Under the pieces are notes generated by a model. The model worked only from the letters and a program-made list of their open reading frames with translations, was not told the origin of the DNA and did not search any database. A program made the position numbers and the translations under genes. Below are positions 45,156-53,982 of a DNA stretch of 64,000 nt, piece by piece (position 1 is the first letter of the stretch; every line of letters begins with the position of its first letter). The stretch is from Hyphomonas sp. (GTDB lineage: Bacteria; Pseudomonadota; Alphaproteobacteria; Caulobacterales; Hyphomonadaceae), in NCBI RefSeq assembly GCF_016125515.1, contig NZ_WGLO01000002.1, positions 178,171 through 242,170 of the forward strand, written 5' to 3'.

Positions 45156-46220
45156 TCAGTCCCAGATGTTACCGAGACCGAGCTGTGCCCGCCACGTGGC
45201 CGGCGGCCGCGCTGCGTCCGGGGCCGGCGTGTCGTCGGCGCGATCCTCGAGCCGGCGGTGCAGCCAACCCCAGGATTCGCCCGTGCGCACGCTCACCGCG
45301 CGAACCTCCGCCACGATCGCCATGACGGCTTCGTCGCTGAGGTCTGCATTGTCGCGCCCTCGCGCTTCCGCGAGACGCCAACCGGCCGGGTCCTGACGCA
45401 AAGCCACGGCCGCCGGGCCGCCTTCCCCGCGCCAGACGTAAACCGCCATCCGGCCCGAGGCGATGTCGGCGACGAAGTCCCGCAGGCAGTTGCGCAACTC
45501 CAGCGCCGTGCTCGTCAGCGTTTCCAGGCGTTGAACTGCCTGAAACGGCGGCGGCAGGATCGGCGGCGCTTCAACCGGGCCGAAGGCTGCCGGCTGGATC
45601 GCGTCCCGGGCCATCTCGAACAACGCCGCCCGGCCGGTGGCCCGGCCGAAGCGCTGCGCAAGATCACGCGCCGCTTCTTCGCCGCGCACCCGAAGGGCAA
45701 GAGCCCAGGCCGCAGCGAGATCTGCGGTCGCTGCTTCGTCCGCACCCAGATGGGTAACGATCGAAGCCTGACGCAGAGGCGGCGGCAAGGCAGCGACGGT
45801 GCCCAGGGTTTCCGGGCGGAGCGCTTTCAGGTGACGGAAGAGGATGCAGGCCGCCGGCTCCCCGAACAAGTCAAGGAAGCGGACATAATCCTCCGTACGC
45901 CACAACAGCTCGCCCATCCGGCCGAGCGCCTTGACCAATCCACCCGGCGGCGCCACGCCGAAGATCTCGGCAGCGAGCTCGCCGTCGCGTTCGCGCGACA
46001 CCATCCACTGGATGCGCGCATCTACCTGACCGCTGCGCCCCACGAGAATCGCGGCGGCATGGCGGCGAGCTGCCGGCAGCGCGAGGAAGACCTCGTGCGG
46101 CGCCGGCCACAAGCGAGCAATCGCCGTCGCATGGTCTCCGGCAAGGAAGGCCAGCAAGGGCGTAACAACCGGCGCCGGACGAACATCCACAGACGCCGGC
46201 AGGGTCATGGGCGTGCCCAT
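45156..46220 (-). CDS. PcfJ-like protein of unknown function
   Basis: A 354-residue protein. The N-terminal two thirds are helical, with WMVSRERDGELAAEI and repeated Leu/Ala-rich helices; the last 120 residues hold a block (LRNCLRDFVADIASGRMAVYVW, GWRLAEARGRDNADLSDEAV) that resembles the C-terminal region of PcfJ-like proteins. PcfJ is known from conjugative plasmids but similar genes occur on chromosomes; no function is established. An AGGAGGTG ribosome site fixes ATG 46220. It is encoded just downstream of rtcB on the same strand. Confidence 0.65.
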   Translation of the reverse strand: MGTPMTLPASVDVRPAPVVTPLLAFLAGDHATAIARLWPAPHEVFLALPAARRHAAAILVGRSGQVDARIQWMVSRERDGELAAEIFGVAPPGGLVKALGRMGELLWRTEDYVRFLDLFGEPAACILFRHLKALRPETLGTVAALPPPLRQASIVTHLGADEAATADLAAAWALALRVRGEEAARDLAQRFGRATGRAALFEMARDAIQPAAFGPVEAPPILPPPFQAVQRLETLTSTALELRNCLRDFVADIASGRMAVYVWRGEGGPAAVALRQDPAGWRLAEARGRDNADLSDEAVMAIVAEVRAVSVRTGESWGWLHRRLEDRADDTPAPDAARPPATWRAQLGLGNIWD

Positions 46221-46303
46221 GATCCACCTCCTTTCAAACCGCTGCAACACGCCGAAGCGCGCGCCCAGACGGCATTGAACTGTTTCAGTGTGAGGTCAGG
46301 CGT

Positions 46304-46384
46304 CTACCGGCAAACGCGCGGGGACGCATGACGCGCTCCCCGATGATTCGAGGAGCAGGTGTATGTTTCGATACTCTGCTTCAT
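46304..46384 (-). CDS. possible 26-residue leader ORF before the PcfJ-like gene
   Basis: A short frame of 26 codons with ACAGGA seven bases before its ATG, in the 346-base region between rtcB and the PcfJ-like gene. It is rich in Arg and Ser with two Cys, and its last third overlaps a bulged hairpin (GGGGAGCGC ... GCGTCCCC). A promoter-like pair lies 68 bases upstream. It may be a leader peptide or chance. Confidence 0.3.
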   Translation of the reverse strand: MKQSIETYTCSSNHRGARHASPRVCR

Positions 46385-46451
46385 AGTGAATTCCTGTTGT
46401 TTGCCTACTGACCATCCGCTTACGGATCTTTTTTCGATCAGCAGAGGCGGC

Positions 46452-46480
46452 GTAATGTCAGAGGTGCGGCAAGTTGTCAA
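46452..46480 (-). promoter_or_regulatory. possible promoter before the PcfJ-like gene
   Basis: TTGACA (minus strand, 46480-46475) and CATTAC (46457-46452) are separated by 17 bases. The -35 hexamer is perfect, the -10 matches at three positions. It lies downstream of the rtcB stop. Confidence 0.4.
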
Positions 46481-46566
46481 GCGCCGGTTTGGACAGCCGC
46501 GCGACGCTCGTTCGCCCCTCGCATCGCTCCACTGGAGCGACGCGTTGCCCGTCGGACAAACGGAGC

Positions 46567-47778
46567 TCACCCTTTCACACACACGACCTGCTTCAGCGTA
46601 TGGACGATCTCCACCAGGTCAGCCTGCGCGCCCATGACGGCGTCGATGTCCTTGTAGGCCATCGGCGTCTCATCGATCACACCACTGTCCTTGCGGCATT
46701 CCACGCCCGCCGTGGCGGCGAGGTGATCGTCCAGCGTGAACGTACGCTTGGCCTCGGCGCGGCTCATCGTGCGCCCTGCCCCGTGCGAGCATGAGCAGAA
46801 CGAGTCCGCATTGCCTTTCCCGCGCACGATGAAGGACTTCGCCCCCATCGAACCCGGAATGATGCCAAGCTCACCCTTGCCCGCACGCACAGCGCCCTTG
46901 CGGGTGACCCAGACGTCGGCGCCGAAGTGATGCTCCTGCTCCACATAGTTGTGGTGGCAGTTCACCGCGGACTTCTCCAGCGTGAAGGCCGGAAGCACAT
47001 CACGCATGGCCATCAGCACACGGTCCATCATCACCTCGCGGTTGAGCCGCGCGTAGTCCTGCGCCCAGCCGACGGCTTCTACATAGTCGGTGAACAGATC
47101 TTCCCCTTCCAAGAAGAAGGCGAGATCCTTGTCCGGCACGTGATAGCCGAGCACCCGCTTCTCCAGCGCCGCGCGGGCTTCCTGGATGAAGTAGGTACCA
47201 AGGATGTTGCCTGTTCCGCGCGAGCCAGAATGCAGCATGACCCAAACGCGACCCTCCTCATCGAGGCAGAGCTCGATGAAGTGGTTGCCGCCGCCAAGCG
47301 TGCCAAGCTGCTTCGCGAACATCGTGCGCTGGATGCGCTGGTGTTTCGCGAGCACCTTGTCGAGACGCTCGTGCAGCCCCGAATGGCGAAGCGCAGTCGC
47401 CGCGCGCGCCGGGGTGTCCTTGTGGTTGCCGCCCGGGCCGTTGCCGACCGGCACCTTGCGTTCGATCTCGGCGCGGATGGCGGCGAGGCTGTCCGGCAGG
47501 TCGTTCGCGGTAAGGCTGGTGCGCATCGCCATCATGCCGCAACCGATGTCGACGCCGACAGCGGCCGGAATGATGGCGCCCTTGGTCGGAATCACCGAGC
47601 CCACAGTGGCGCCGCGCCCGAAATGGACGTCCGGCATCACCGCGAGGTGCGAATGCACGAACGGCAGGCCGGCGACATTCTCCAGCTGCTCGCGCGCGGA
47701 TTCCTCCACCGGCACACCTTTCACCCAGGCCTTGATGCGGCCGCCGGCGAAGGTTTCAAAGACTTTAAACTCTTTCAT
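46567..47778 (-). CDS. rtcB: RtcB family RNA-splicing ligase
   Basis: A 403-residue RtcB ligase that joins 2',3'-cyclic phosphate or 3'-phosphate RNA ends to 5'-OH ends using GTP. GVDIGCGMMAM holds the metal-binding Asp and Cys, TLGGGNHFIE and HSGSRG bind metal and GMP, and the guanylylated His is in CSHGAGRTMSR. The start is MKEFKVF at 47778. Upstream is a structured leader that ends in a terminator; downstream is a PcfJ-like gene. No rtcA, rtcR or archease gene is in the window. Confidence 0.95.
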   Translation of the reverse strand: MKEFKVFETFAGGRIKAWVKGVPVEESAREQLENVAGLPFVHSHLAVMPDVHFGRGATVGSVIPTKGAIIPAAVGVDIGCGMMAMRTSLTANDLPDSLAAIRAEIERKVPVGNGPGGNHKDTPARAATALRHSGLHERLDKVLAKHQRIQRTMFAKQLGTLGGGNHFIELCLDEEGRVWVMLHSGSRGTGNILGTYFIQEARAALEKRVLGYHVPDKDLAFFLEGEDLFTDYVEAVGWAQDYARLNREVMMDRVLMAMRDVLPAFTLEKSAVNCHHNYVEQEHHFGADVWVTRKGAVRAGKGELGIIPGSMGAKSFIVRGKGNADSFCSCSHGAGRTMSRAEAKRTFTLDDHLAATAGVECRKDSGVIDETPMAYKDIDAVMGAQADLVEIVHTLKQVVCVKG

Positions 47779-47849
47779 TGTCTTGTAGCTTCGTTCCTGA
47801 AGCTCCTCCTGATCAAGCCCTCCACGCGACCCCTTCGGATTCCAGACAG

Positions 47850-47880
47850 AAAAAACCCTCCGGGCGAAACGCGCGGAGGG
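47850..47880 (-). terminator. intrinsic terminator upstream of rtcB
   Basis: CCCTCCG (47856-47862) and CGGAGGG (47874-47880), with GCG/CGC inside around AAA, form a strong hairpin; read on the minus strand it is followed by six T (complement of 47850-47855). It lies 72 bases before the rtcB start, so it ends transcripts from upstream, either fully or as an attenuator. Confidence 0.85.
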
Positions 47881-47922
47881 CGGCAAAAGACCCGTCAGGG
47901 CCCCGGGACTGATCGTCAGCCC

Positions 47923-48009
47923 CTATCCAGCAACCTCGATGCGGTAACACGCACGACCTGTGTCGCAGGTCGCGTTCTTCCCTGGCTGAAATAGATACCG
48001 GCAGGACAT
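47923..48009 (-). CDS. possible 28-residue ORF in the rtcB leader
   Basis: A 28-codon frame with CGGAG nine bases before its ATG. It has three Cys (residues 3, 15, 21) and no known similarity. Its stop lies at the edge of the second leader hairpin, so its translation could change folding. It may be chance. Confidence 0.3.
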   Translation of the reverse strand: MSCRYLFQPGKNATCDTGRACYRIEVAG

Positions 48010-48040
48010 CTGCGGATGCTCCGTTGCTGAATGGAGGCGC

Positions 48041-48069
48041 CGTATGATGGAATCGGATTCCGGCGTCAA
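48041..48069 (-). promoter_or_regulatory. possible promoter for the rtcB leader RNA
   Basis: TTGACG (minus strand, 48069-48064) and CATACG (48046-48041) with a 17-base spacer. It lies just after the rplQ terminator, as a promoter of a new transcript would. The -10 is weak. Confidence 0.35.
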
Positions 48070-48071
48070 CC

Positions 48072-48109
48072 ACAAAAGCAAAACGCCCCGGAGGTTTTCT
48101 CCGGGGCGT
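48072..48109 (-). terminator. intrinsic terminator of the rpsM-rplQ operon
   Basis: ACGCCCCGGAG (48083-48093) and CTCCGGGGCGT (48099-48109) give a perfect 11-bp stem over a 5-base loop, followed on the minus strand by TTTTGCTTTTG. It stands 35 bases after the rplQ stop. Confidence 0.85.
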
Positions 48110-48143
48110 CCTGAATTCCTTGCGGAAAAAATCTTCACGCAGA

Positions 48144-48566
48144 CTATTCGTCCATCGCTTCCAGTTCAGCCGCGTGGCGGGCCTTGTCGGCGGCGCCCTT
48201 GGCTTCCGGATCGCGGTCGACCAGCTCGAGTACGGCGATCGGGGCGTTGTCGCCCTGACGGAAGCCGGCTTTCAGCACGCGGGTGTAGCCACCATTGCGG
48301 TCCTTGTAGCGCTCGCCCATCACGGCGAAGAGCTTGCGGACGGCTTCTTCGTTACGAACGGTCGACAGAGCCGAACGGCGTGCGGCCAGGTCACCTTTCT
48401 TGGCGAGGGTGACGAGCTTGTCCATGATCGGCGCCATTTCCTTGGCTTTCGGCAAGGTGGTGACGATCTGTTCGTGCTCGATCAGGCTGGCCGCCATGTT
48501 GGCGAACATCGCCTTGCGGTGCGACGTGGTCTTGTTGAGCTTGCGGTGTGCAATCTGGTGGCGCAT
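48144..48566 (-). CDS. rplQ: 50S ribosomal protein L17
   Basis: L17, 140 residues: [20 protein letters not shown] is the near-invariant start, followed by the [12 protein letters not shown] helix; the tail after about residue 118 is an acidic, Ala-rich extension. A large-subunit protein near the exit tunnel. It is the last gene of the rpsM-rpsK-rpoA-rplQ operon and is followed by a terminator. Confidence 0.97.
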   Translation of the reverse strand: MRHQIAHRKLNKTTSHRKAMFANMAASLIEHEQIVTTLPKAKEMAPIMDKLVTLAKKGDLAARRSALSTVRNEEAVRKLFAVMGERYKDRNGGYTRVLKAGFRQGDNAPIAVLELVDRDPEAKGAADKARHAAELEAMDE

Positions 48567-48613
48567 GGCGTTGTTCCTTCCGAGGTGGTCAGGCCCCGGT
48601 CATATATCCTGGG

Positions 48614-49648
48614 CTAGATGTGATCGTCGTATTTCTTGGCGAGGCCTTCGATGTCCTCAGGCGGCCAGTCCGGCACTTCCATGCCGAGGTGCAGGCCCAT
48701 ACCGGCGAGAACTTCCTTGATCTCGTTCAGCGATTTGCGGCCGAAGTTCGGGGTGCGGAGCATTTCCGCCTCGGACTTCTGGATCAGGTCGCCGATGTAA
48801 ACGATGTTGTCGTTCTTCAGGCAGTTCGCCGAACGCACGGAGAGTTCGAGCTCGTCGACCTTCTTGAGGAGAACCGGGTTGAAGCCCAGGTCCGTCTCGT
48901 CGGCGGTGCTGCCGGCTTCAAGGGTCGGCTCTTCGAAGTTGATGAACAGCTGCAGCTGGTCCTGCAGGATACGGGCGGCATAGGCCACGGCGTCTTCCGG
49001 CGAGACCGAACCGTCGGTTTCAACATCGAGGGTCAGTTTGTCATAGTCGAGGACGGTGCCTTCGCGCGTGTCTTCGACCTGGTAGCCGACGCGGCGGACC
49101 GGCGAGTAGATCGCGTCAATCGGGATGTAGCCGATCGGGGCGTCTTCCGGACGGTGTGAATCGGCGGCGACGTAGCCTTTGCCGGTCGCAACGGTGAATT
49201 CCATGCGGACTTCAGCGCCGCCGTCCAGCGTGCAGATCACGTGGTCGGGGTTCAGGATCTTCACGTCGCCCGAGGTCTCGATCTGGCCGGCTTTCACTTC
49301 GCCAGGACCTTTCGCACGAAGCACCATGCGCTTGGGCGTTTCCGATTCCATGAAGATGGCGACCTGCTTCAGGTTCAGCACGATCGTGGTGACGTCTTCG
49401 CGCACGCCCGGCATCGCCGAGAATTCATGCACAACGCCGTCGATCTGCACGCCGATGATAGCGGCGCCTTGCAGCGAGGACAGCAGGACGCGGCGCAGGG
49501 CGTTGCCCAGCGTCGTGCCGTATCCACGCTCCAGCGGCTCGACAACGAGCTTGGCTTTGCGCTTGGAGTCGTAGCCGGCCTGGACGACAGGACGGTTCGG
49601 ACGGATCAGCACTTTCCAGTTGCGGTCATTCACGGTGGTCATCAGCAT
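48614..49648 (-). CDS. rpoA: DNA-directed RNA polymerase subunit alpha
   Basis: RpoA, 344 residues, the scaffold of RNA polymerase. The N-terminal domain has [24 protein letters not shown] wording ([20 protein letters not shown]) and dimerises; the C-terminal domain ([21 protein letters not shown] to the helix ending [16 protein letters not shown]) contacts UP elements and activators. Codon and base use match neighbours. It lies between rpsK and rplQ, as in most Alphaproteobacteria. Confidence 0.97.
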   Translation of the reverse strand: MLMTTVNDRNWKVLIRPNRPVVQAGYDSKRKAKLVVEPLERGYGTTLGNALRRVLLSSLQGAAIIGVQIDGVVHEFSAMPGVREDVTTIVLNLKQVAIFMESETPKRMVLRAKGPGEVKAGQIETSGDVKILNPDHVICTLDGGAEVRMEFTVATGKGYVAADSHRPEDAPIGYIPIDAIYSPVRRVGYQVEDTREGTVLDYDKLTLDVETDGSVSPEDAVAYAARILQDQLQLFINFEEPTLEAGSTADETDLGFNPVLLKKVDELELSVRSANCLKNDNIVYIGDLIQKSEAEMLRTPNFGRKSLNEIKEVLAGMGLHLGMEVPDWPPEDIEGLAKKYDDHI

Positions 49649-49707
49649 TCCTCAGAAAAGGAAGAGCAGCGCCTGTTCGAGGCGCTGCCGGGGATAGGGA
49701 TCTTGGA

Positions 49708-50097
49708 CTAGACGCGGCGGCGTTTCGGCGGGCGGCACCCGTTGTGCGGGATCGGCGTCGTGTCGTTGATCGCGGTAACAGTAAGGCCAGCCGCTTGCAG
49801 AGCGCGCAGCGCGCTCTCACGGCCCGAACCCGGACCGCGCACGCGCACTTCAACCGTCTGCAGGCCGTGCTCTTTGGCTTTCTTGGCAGCATCCTCAGCG
49901 GCCATCTGGGCTGCGTAAGGGGTCGACTTGCGCGAGCCCTTGAAGTCCATGACGCCCGACGACGACCAGGAGATCGTGTTGCCCTGCGCGTCGGTGATGG
50001 TCACCATCGTGTTGTTGAAGCTCGAGTTCACATGAACAATACCCGAGGTAATGTTCTTGCGTTCACGGCGGCGGATACGGTTAGCTTCGCGGGCCAT
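49708..50097 (-). CDS. rpsK: 30S ribosomal protein S11
   Basis: S11, 129 residues: a basic [10 protein letters not shown] start, [21 protein letters not shown] and the C-terminal [11 protein letters not shown] are diagnostic. It binds 16S rRNA in the platform near the mRNA exit. Twelve bases separate it from rpsM. Confidence 0.97.
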   Translation of the reverse strand: MAREANRIRRRERKNITSGIVHVNSSFNNTMVTITDAQGNTISWSSSGVMDFKGSRKSTPYAAQMAAEDAAKKAKEHGLQTVEVRVRGPGSGRESALRALQAAGLTVTAINDTTPIPHNGCRPPKRRRV

Positions 50098-50109
50098 TGG
50101 ATTTCAGTC

Positions 50110-50478
50110 CTATTTCTTCTTGCCGGCGATCGGCTTCGCCGGACCCTTGCGGGTGCGGGCGTTGGTGTGGGTGCGCTGGCCGCGGACGGGCAGCTTCTTG
50201 CGGTGACGCAGGCCGCGGTAGCAACCGAGGTCCATCAGACGCTTGATGTTCATCGACGTGTCGCGGCGCAGGTCGCCCTCGACCATATAGTCGGAGTCGA
50301 TCGTTTCACGGATCTTGATGACTTCAGCGTCCGTGAGCTGGTTCACGCGGCGCGATTCCTCGACGCCAACCTTCTCACAGATTTCCTTCGCAAAGGACGG
50401 GCCGATGCCATGGATATAGCGCAGCGCGATAACGACGCGCTTGTTAGTCGGAATGTTGACGCCTGCAATACGGGCCAA
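50110..50478 (-). CDS. rpsM: 30S ribosomal protein S13
   Basis: S13, 122 residues: [31 protein letters not shown] and [20 protein letters not shown] are family blocks; the basic tail ends in KKK. It contacts the P-site tRNA and the subunit bridge. It is the first gene of a unit with its own promoter upstream, since adk ends 150 bases before. Confidence 0.97.
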   Translation of the reverse strand: MARIAGVNIPTNKRVVIALRYIHGIGPSFAKEICEKVGVEESRRVNQLTDAEVIKIRETIDSDYMVEGDLRRDTSMNIKRLMDLGCYRGLRHRKKLPVRGQRTHTNARTRKGPAKPIAGKKK

Positions 50479-50582
50479 AGCCGTGTCTCCTCAAGCGGAT
50501 GATCAAACATGAAATGCGCGCCAGCCGGGTAAAGGAACCCGTCGCGCGCACCGGCGGTTAAGCCTGAAGCTAAGAAACGAGG

Positions 50583-50610
50583 CTTATAGCCGCGCTTTTT
50601 CGCCCGTCAA
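50583..50610 (-). promoter_or_regulatory. promoter of the rpsM-rpsK-rpoA-rplQ operon
   Basis: On the minus strand TTGACG (50610-50605) and TATAAG (50588-50583), 16 bases apart; the GCTATAAG context matches the Caulobacter-type housekeeping consensus TTGACG-N-GCTATAA. It lies in the 149-base gap between adk and rpsM, about 105 bases before rpsM, and makes the alpha operon independent of the spc operon. Confidence 0.65.
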
Positions 50611-50627
50611 CAGAAGAACTGCGCGGT

Positions 50628-51197
50628 TCAGGCGGATTGTTTCAAAGCCGCATCAATTGACGCGGCCACAGCGTCGATCGTGCCCATCCCGTCCACTTCA
50701 ACGAGTACGCCGCGTTCCGCATAAAGCGGAACCAGCGGGGCCGTATCTTCATAGTAGCGCTCGAGGCGGCGGGAGAAAGTAGCCGGGTTATCGTCCGCCC
50801 TTCCCTGTTCCTCAAAGCGTTTTGTGACCCGGGCCAGCAGACGTTCGTCGTCCACGCGCATCCGGATCACCAGATCGACCTGTTCGCCCCGCGATTGCAG
50901 AAGGCTGTCCAAGGCCTCGGCTTGCCCGATTGTTCTGGGAAAACCGTCAAAAATGAAGCCCGGCGCACCGGCGCGGGCCGTCAGCTGTTCGTCGATCAGG
51001 TCGATCACGATCTGGTCGGACACAAGACCGCCCTCATCCATGATCTTCGCAACCCGGTTGCCCAGCTCGGATCCGGAGGCGCGGGCCGCCCGGAGCATGT
51101 CGCCCGTCGACAACTGGATGAATCCCCTCTGGTCAACGAGCCGTTTGGCCTGCGTACCTTTTCCGGCCGCCGGCGGTCCAAACAGAATCAAGTTCAC
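50628..51197 (-). CDS. adk: adenylate kinase
   Basis: Adk, 189 residues, interconverts ATP, ADP and AMP. GPPAAGKGTQA (residues 7-17) is the P-loop, FDGFPRTIGQAEAL the nucleotide-binding block. The short form without the zinc-binding or long LID domain is usual in Alphaproteobacteria, and so is its place after secY. It overlaps secY by 4 bases. Confidence 0.96.
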   Translation of the reverse strand: MNLILFGPPAAGKGTQAKRLVDQRGFIQLSTGDMLRAARASGSELGNRVAKIMDEGGLVSDQIVIDLIDEQLTARAGAPGFIFDGFPRTIGQAEALDSLLQSRGEQVDLVIRMRVDDERLLARVTKRFEEQGRADDNPATFSRRLERYYEDTAPLVPLYAERGVLVEVDGMGTIDAVAASIDAALKQSA

Positions 51198-52546
51198 TTA
51201 CGTTTGCCCCCGAGCTTCGATTTCCGGATCATTCCCTCATACTGGTGCGCAATCAAGTGCGACTGAATCTGCGTGACCGTGTCCATGGTTACCGAAACCA
51301 CGATCAGCAGCGACGTGCCGCCAATGTAGAACGGGATCTGGGGGAAGTAGCGGCGCAGGAGTTCAGGGAGGATACAGATAAAGAGCAGGTAGAGGGAGCC
51401 GATGGTGGTCAGGCGCGTCAGGACATAGTCAATATAGGCGGCCGTGTTGGAGCCCGGACGGATCCCCGGAATGAACCCGCCATACTTGCGCAGATTGTCT
51501 GCGGTTTCCTGCGGGTTGAACATGATCGACGTGTAGAAGAACGAGAAGAAGATCACGAACACCGAATAGGTGATGATGTAGGGCCAGGAACCCGGCGAGA
51601 AATTGGCCGCCAGCCAGCCCAGAACGCCGGTCGCAGCGTTCGTGTCGGTCGCTGCGCCGCCGCCCAGGAAGCCTACAGCGGTCAGCGGCAGCATCAGCAG
51701 CGCCGAAGCGAAGATCGGCGGGATGACGCCGGCCGTGTTGATCTTGAGCGGCAGGAAGCTGCGCTGGCCCTGGGCAAAGCCCTGACTCTGCTGGCGCTTC
51801 GGATAGTGAATGATCAGGCGGCGCTGCGAGCGCTCCATGAACACGATGAACACGATCAGGCCGACGATCATCACCGCGATGGCCAGCACGAAGCCAATAT
51901 CCACCGACGTGGTGCGGGCCTGGGCGACCAGGTTATAGATCGCGCGCGGCAGCTCGGCGACGATGCCGGCGAAGATGATCAGTGAAATGCCGTTGCCGAT
52001 ACCCCGGGCGGTGATCTGCTCACCCATCCACATCAGCAGCATGGTGCCGCCGGTCAGCGTGACCACGCCGGTCAGGATGAAGAAAGGGGCCGAGATGCCT
52101 TCAAGGCGCACCGAGGCCAGGCCGCCGGAAATGGCGAATGACTGGATCAGCGCAAACACCAGCGTCAGGTAGCGGGTGTACTGGTTGATCTGCTTGCGGC
52201 CGGCCTCGCCTTCCTTCTTGAGCTTTTCAAGCGTGGGCGAGGCAGTCGTCATCATCTGGATGATGATCGACGCCGTGATGTAGGGCATGACGTTGAGGGC
52301 GAAGATGCCCATCCGCTCGACGGCGCCGCCGGCGAACAGGTTCATCGATCCGAGAATGCCGCCCGCCTGGCTCTGGAAGAGGCTGGCATACTGGGATGGA
52401 TCAAGACCGGGGAGCGGAATGAACGTGCCGAGCCGGTAAAGAACCAGGATCCCCAGCGTGAACAGGAGCCGCGCGTGAAGATCCTTGGCCTTCGCAAACG
52501 TCCCAAAATTGAGATTGCGGGCCATTTGTTCGGCAGCATTTGCCAT
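51194..52546 (-). CDS. secY: preprotein translocase subunit SecY
   Basis: SecY, 450 residues with ten membrane helices, forms the channel of the Sec translocon for secreted and membrane proteins. FIPLPGLDP and NIFAGGAV-like NLFAGGAVERMGIFALNVMPYITASII are signature blocks, IRPGSNTAAYIDYVL closes the gate region. I use ATG 52546, about ten bases after GGAGG; the GTG at 52555 is too close to that site. It lies 90 bases downstream of rplO. Confidence 0.96.
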   Translation of the reverse strand: MANAAEQMARNLNFGTFAKAKDLHARLLFTLGILVLYRLGTFIPLPGLDPSQYASLFQSQAGGILGSMNLFAGGAVERMGIFALNVMPYITASIIIQMMTTASPTLEKLKKEGEAGRKQINQYTRYLTLVFALIQSFAISGGLASVRLEGISAPFFILTGVVTLTGGTMLLMWMGEQITARGIGNGISLIIFAGIVAELPRAIYNLVAQARTTSVDIGFVLAIAVMIVGLIVFIVFMERSQRRLIIHYPKRQQSQGFAQGQRSFLPLKINTAGVIPPIFASALLMLPLTAVGFLGGGAATDTNAATGVLGWLAANFSPGSWPYIITYSVFVIFFSFFYTSIMFNPQETADNLRKYGGFIPGIRPGSNTAAYIDYVLTRLTTIGSLYLLFICILPELLRRYFPQIPFYIGGTSLLIVVSVTMDTVTQIQSHLIAHQYEGMIRKSKLGGKRK

Positions 52547-52636
52547 CGGCCTCACGAGCCTCCCTGAAAGTACTTCGCCGCCAAAGATCGGCGGCGAGGT
52601 GTGGTTTGTGAAGGGGTGCTAAGCAATTACCCCGGA

Positions 52637-53116
52637 TTATTCCGCAGCGGCGTCTTTGCTCGGGCCGGTGATCGTGACCGATCCACCGGCTTTTTCAACG
52701 GCCTCAACGGCCGCTTTCGAGGCGCCTGTCACGGTGATTTTCAGCTTTTTCGGTGCGTCGCCCTTGGCGAGAAGACGGATACCGTCGCGCGCATTGCGCA
52801 CGAGACCCGAGGCCACGAGGGTCTCTTCGGTCACGTCCGAGGCGTCGATGGTGCCGGCTTCAACGGCCTTCGAGATACGGCCGAGGTTGACCCAGGCATA
52901 GGTCTTCGTGCCCGGCGCGGTGAAGCCGCGCTTCGGAAGACGCATGTAGATCGGCATCTGGCCGCCTTCGAAGCCGTTCACGGCCACGCCCGAACGGGCA
53001 TGCTGGCCCTTGACGCCGCGACCAGCGGTCTTGCCCTTGCCCGAGCCGACGCCGCGGCCAACGCGCATGCGCTTCTTGGTGGAGCCTTCAGCGGGGGAGA
53101 GATCGTTGAGTTTCAT
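52637..53116 (-). CDS. rplO: 50S ribosomal protein L15
   Basis: L15, 159 residues: [21 protein letters not shown] is the typical start; the Gly-rich [15 protein letters not shown] stretch follows, then [17 protein letters not shown]. The C-terminal globular domain ends acidic. A 23S-binding protein of the central assembly. Confidence 0.96.
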   Translation of the reverse strand: MKLNDLSPAEGSTKKRMRVGRGVGSGKGKTAGRGVKGQHARSGVAVNGFEGGQMPIYMRLPKRGFTAPGTKTYAWVNLGRISKAVEAGTIDASDVTEETLVASGLVRNARDGIRLLAKGDAPKKLKITVTGASKAAVEAVEKAGGSVTITGPSKDAAAE

Positions 53117-53166
53117 GACATCAGGACTTTCGAATACGAGAAGAAGGGCCGGCGCGCGGGTGCGCC

Positions 53167-53352
53167 TTATTCGCCGACCACTTCCACGAGGTGGGAGACC
53201 TTGCGGATCATGCCGCGCACTTCAGGCGTGTCGACAAGTTCCTTGGTCCGGCCAAGTTTGTTGAGACCAAGGCCCTGCAGCGTCTGACGCTGGTCGGGCT
53301 TGCGGCCGATCGGGCTGCCGATCTGGCGGACGGTGAGTTTTTTCTGAGCCAT
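53167..53352 (-). CDS. rpmD: 50S ribosomal protein L30
   Basis: L30, 61 residues: [28 protein letters not shown] and the [18 protein letters not shown] end are diagnostic for the bacterial short form. Located between rpsE and rplO in the standard order. Confidence 0.96.
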   Translation of the reverse strand: MAQKKLTVRQIGSPIGRKPDQRQTLQGLGLNKLGRTKELVDTPEVRGMIRKVSHLVEVVGE

Positions 53353-53366
53353 CGGGTGTCGCCTTC

Positions 53367-53969
53367 TCAGTTCGTCGATTCGGCCATGCCGGCCTCGGAC
53401 GCACCATCGGCGCGGCGGCCGACAACATCCTGGACCTTGAGGCCGCGCTTGGAAGCAACGGTACGCGGGCTGGCCTGTTCCTTGAGCGCGTCAAACGTGG
53501 CGCGAACCATGTTGTACGGGTTCGAGGAGCCGATCGACTTGCCAACAACGTCCTGGACGCCGAGGACTTCCATGACAGCGCGCATCGGACCACCAGCGAT
53601 CACGCCCGTGCCCGGAGGGGCAGCGCGAAGGACCACCTTGCCGGCGCCATGACGGCCAGCGCCATCGTGGTGCAGAGTGCGGCCTTCGCGAAGCGGAACG
53701 CGAACCAGGTTGCGCTTGGCTTCTTCCGTCGCCTTGCGGATGGCTTCAGGAACTTCCCGCGCCTTGCCTTTGCCGAATCCGGCACGGCCTTTCTGGTCAC
53801 CGACCACCACGAGCGCAGCAAAACCGAAATTCTTGCCGCCCTTCACGGTTTTCGCGACGCGGTTGATACCAACCAGCTTATCGACGAGTTCGGAGCCTTC
53901 TTCGTCGCGGTCACGAGGTTGCTCGCGATCACGGCGGCGGCCCCGCTTCTCTCCTCTTTCCTCAGCCAT
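53367..53969 (-). CDS. rpsE: 30S ribosomal protein S5
   Basis: S5, 200 residues: an Arg/Glu/Asp-rich N-terminal extension (about 35 residues), then [21 protein letters not shown] with the S5 double-stranded RNA-binding domain and [18 protein letters not shown]. It acts in decoding accuracy. ATG 53969 follows AGGGAG by ten bases; a longer in-frame start upstream lacks a ribosome site. Confidence 0.96.
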   Translation of the reverse strand: MAEERGEKRGRRRDREQPRDRDEEGSELVDKLVGINRVAKTVKGGKNFGFAALVVVGDQKGRAGFGKGKAREVPEAIRKATEEAKRNLVRVPLREGRTLHHDGAGRHGAGKVVLRAAPPGTGVIAGGPMRAVMEVLGVQDVVGKSIGSSNPYNMVRATFDALKEQASPRTVASKRGLKVQDVVGRRADGASEAGMAESTN

Positions 53970-53982
53970 CAGGCAAACTCCC

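Larger units (their letters stand above)
47850..48034 (-). ncRNA. candidate structured leader or small RNA upstream of rtcB
   Basis: On the minus strand, three hairpins come one after another before the terminator: 47952-47974 (CGACCTG/CAGGTCG core), 47905-47923 (GGGGCTGA/TCAGTCCC) and 47889-47902 (GGCCC/GGGTC). Each stem includes one G-U pair that is possible only in the minus-strand RNA, being A-C on the other strand. The start is set from a weak promoter-like pair. It could be a free small RNA of about 185 bases or an attenuator for rtcB. I match it to no known RNA family. Confidence 0.5.

Noticed and set aside
47889..48034. Y RNA or tRNA-like RNA next to rtcB
   Set aside because: No TTCGA T-loop, acceptor pairing or Ro60 gene; the hairpins do not fit a tRNA-like module.
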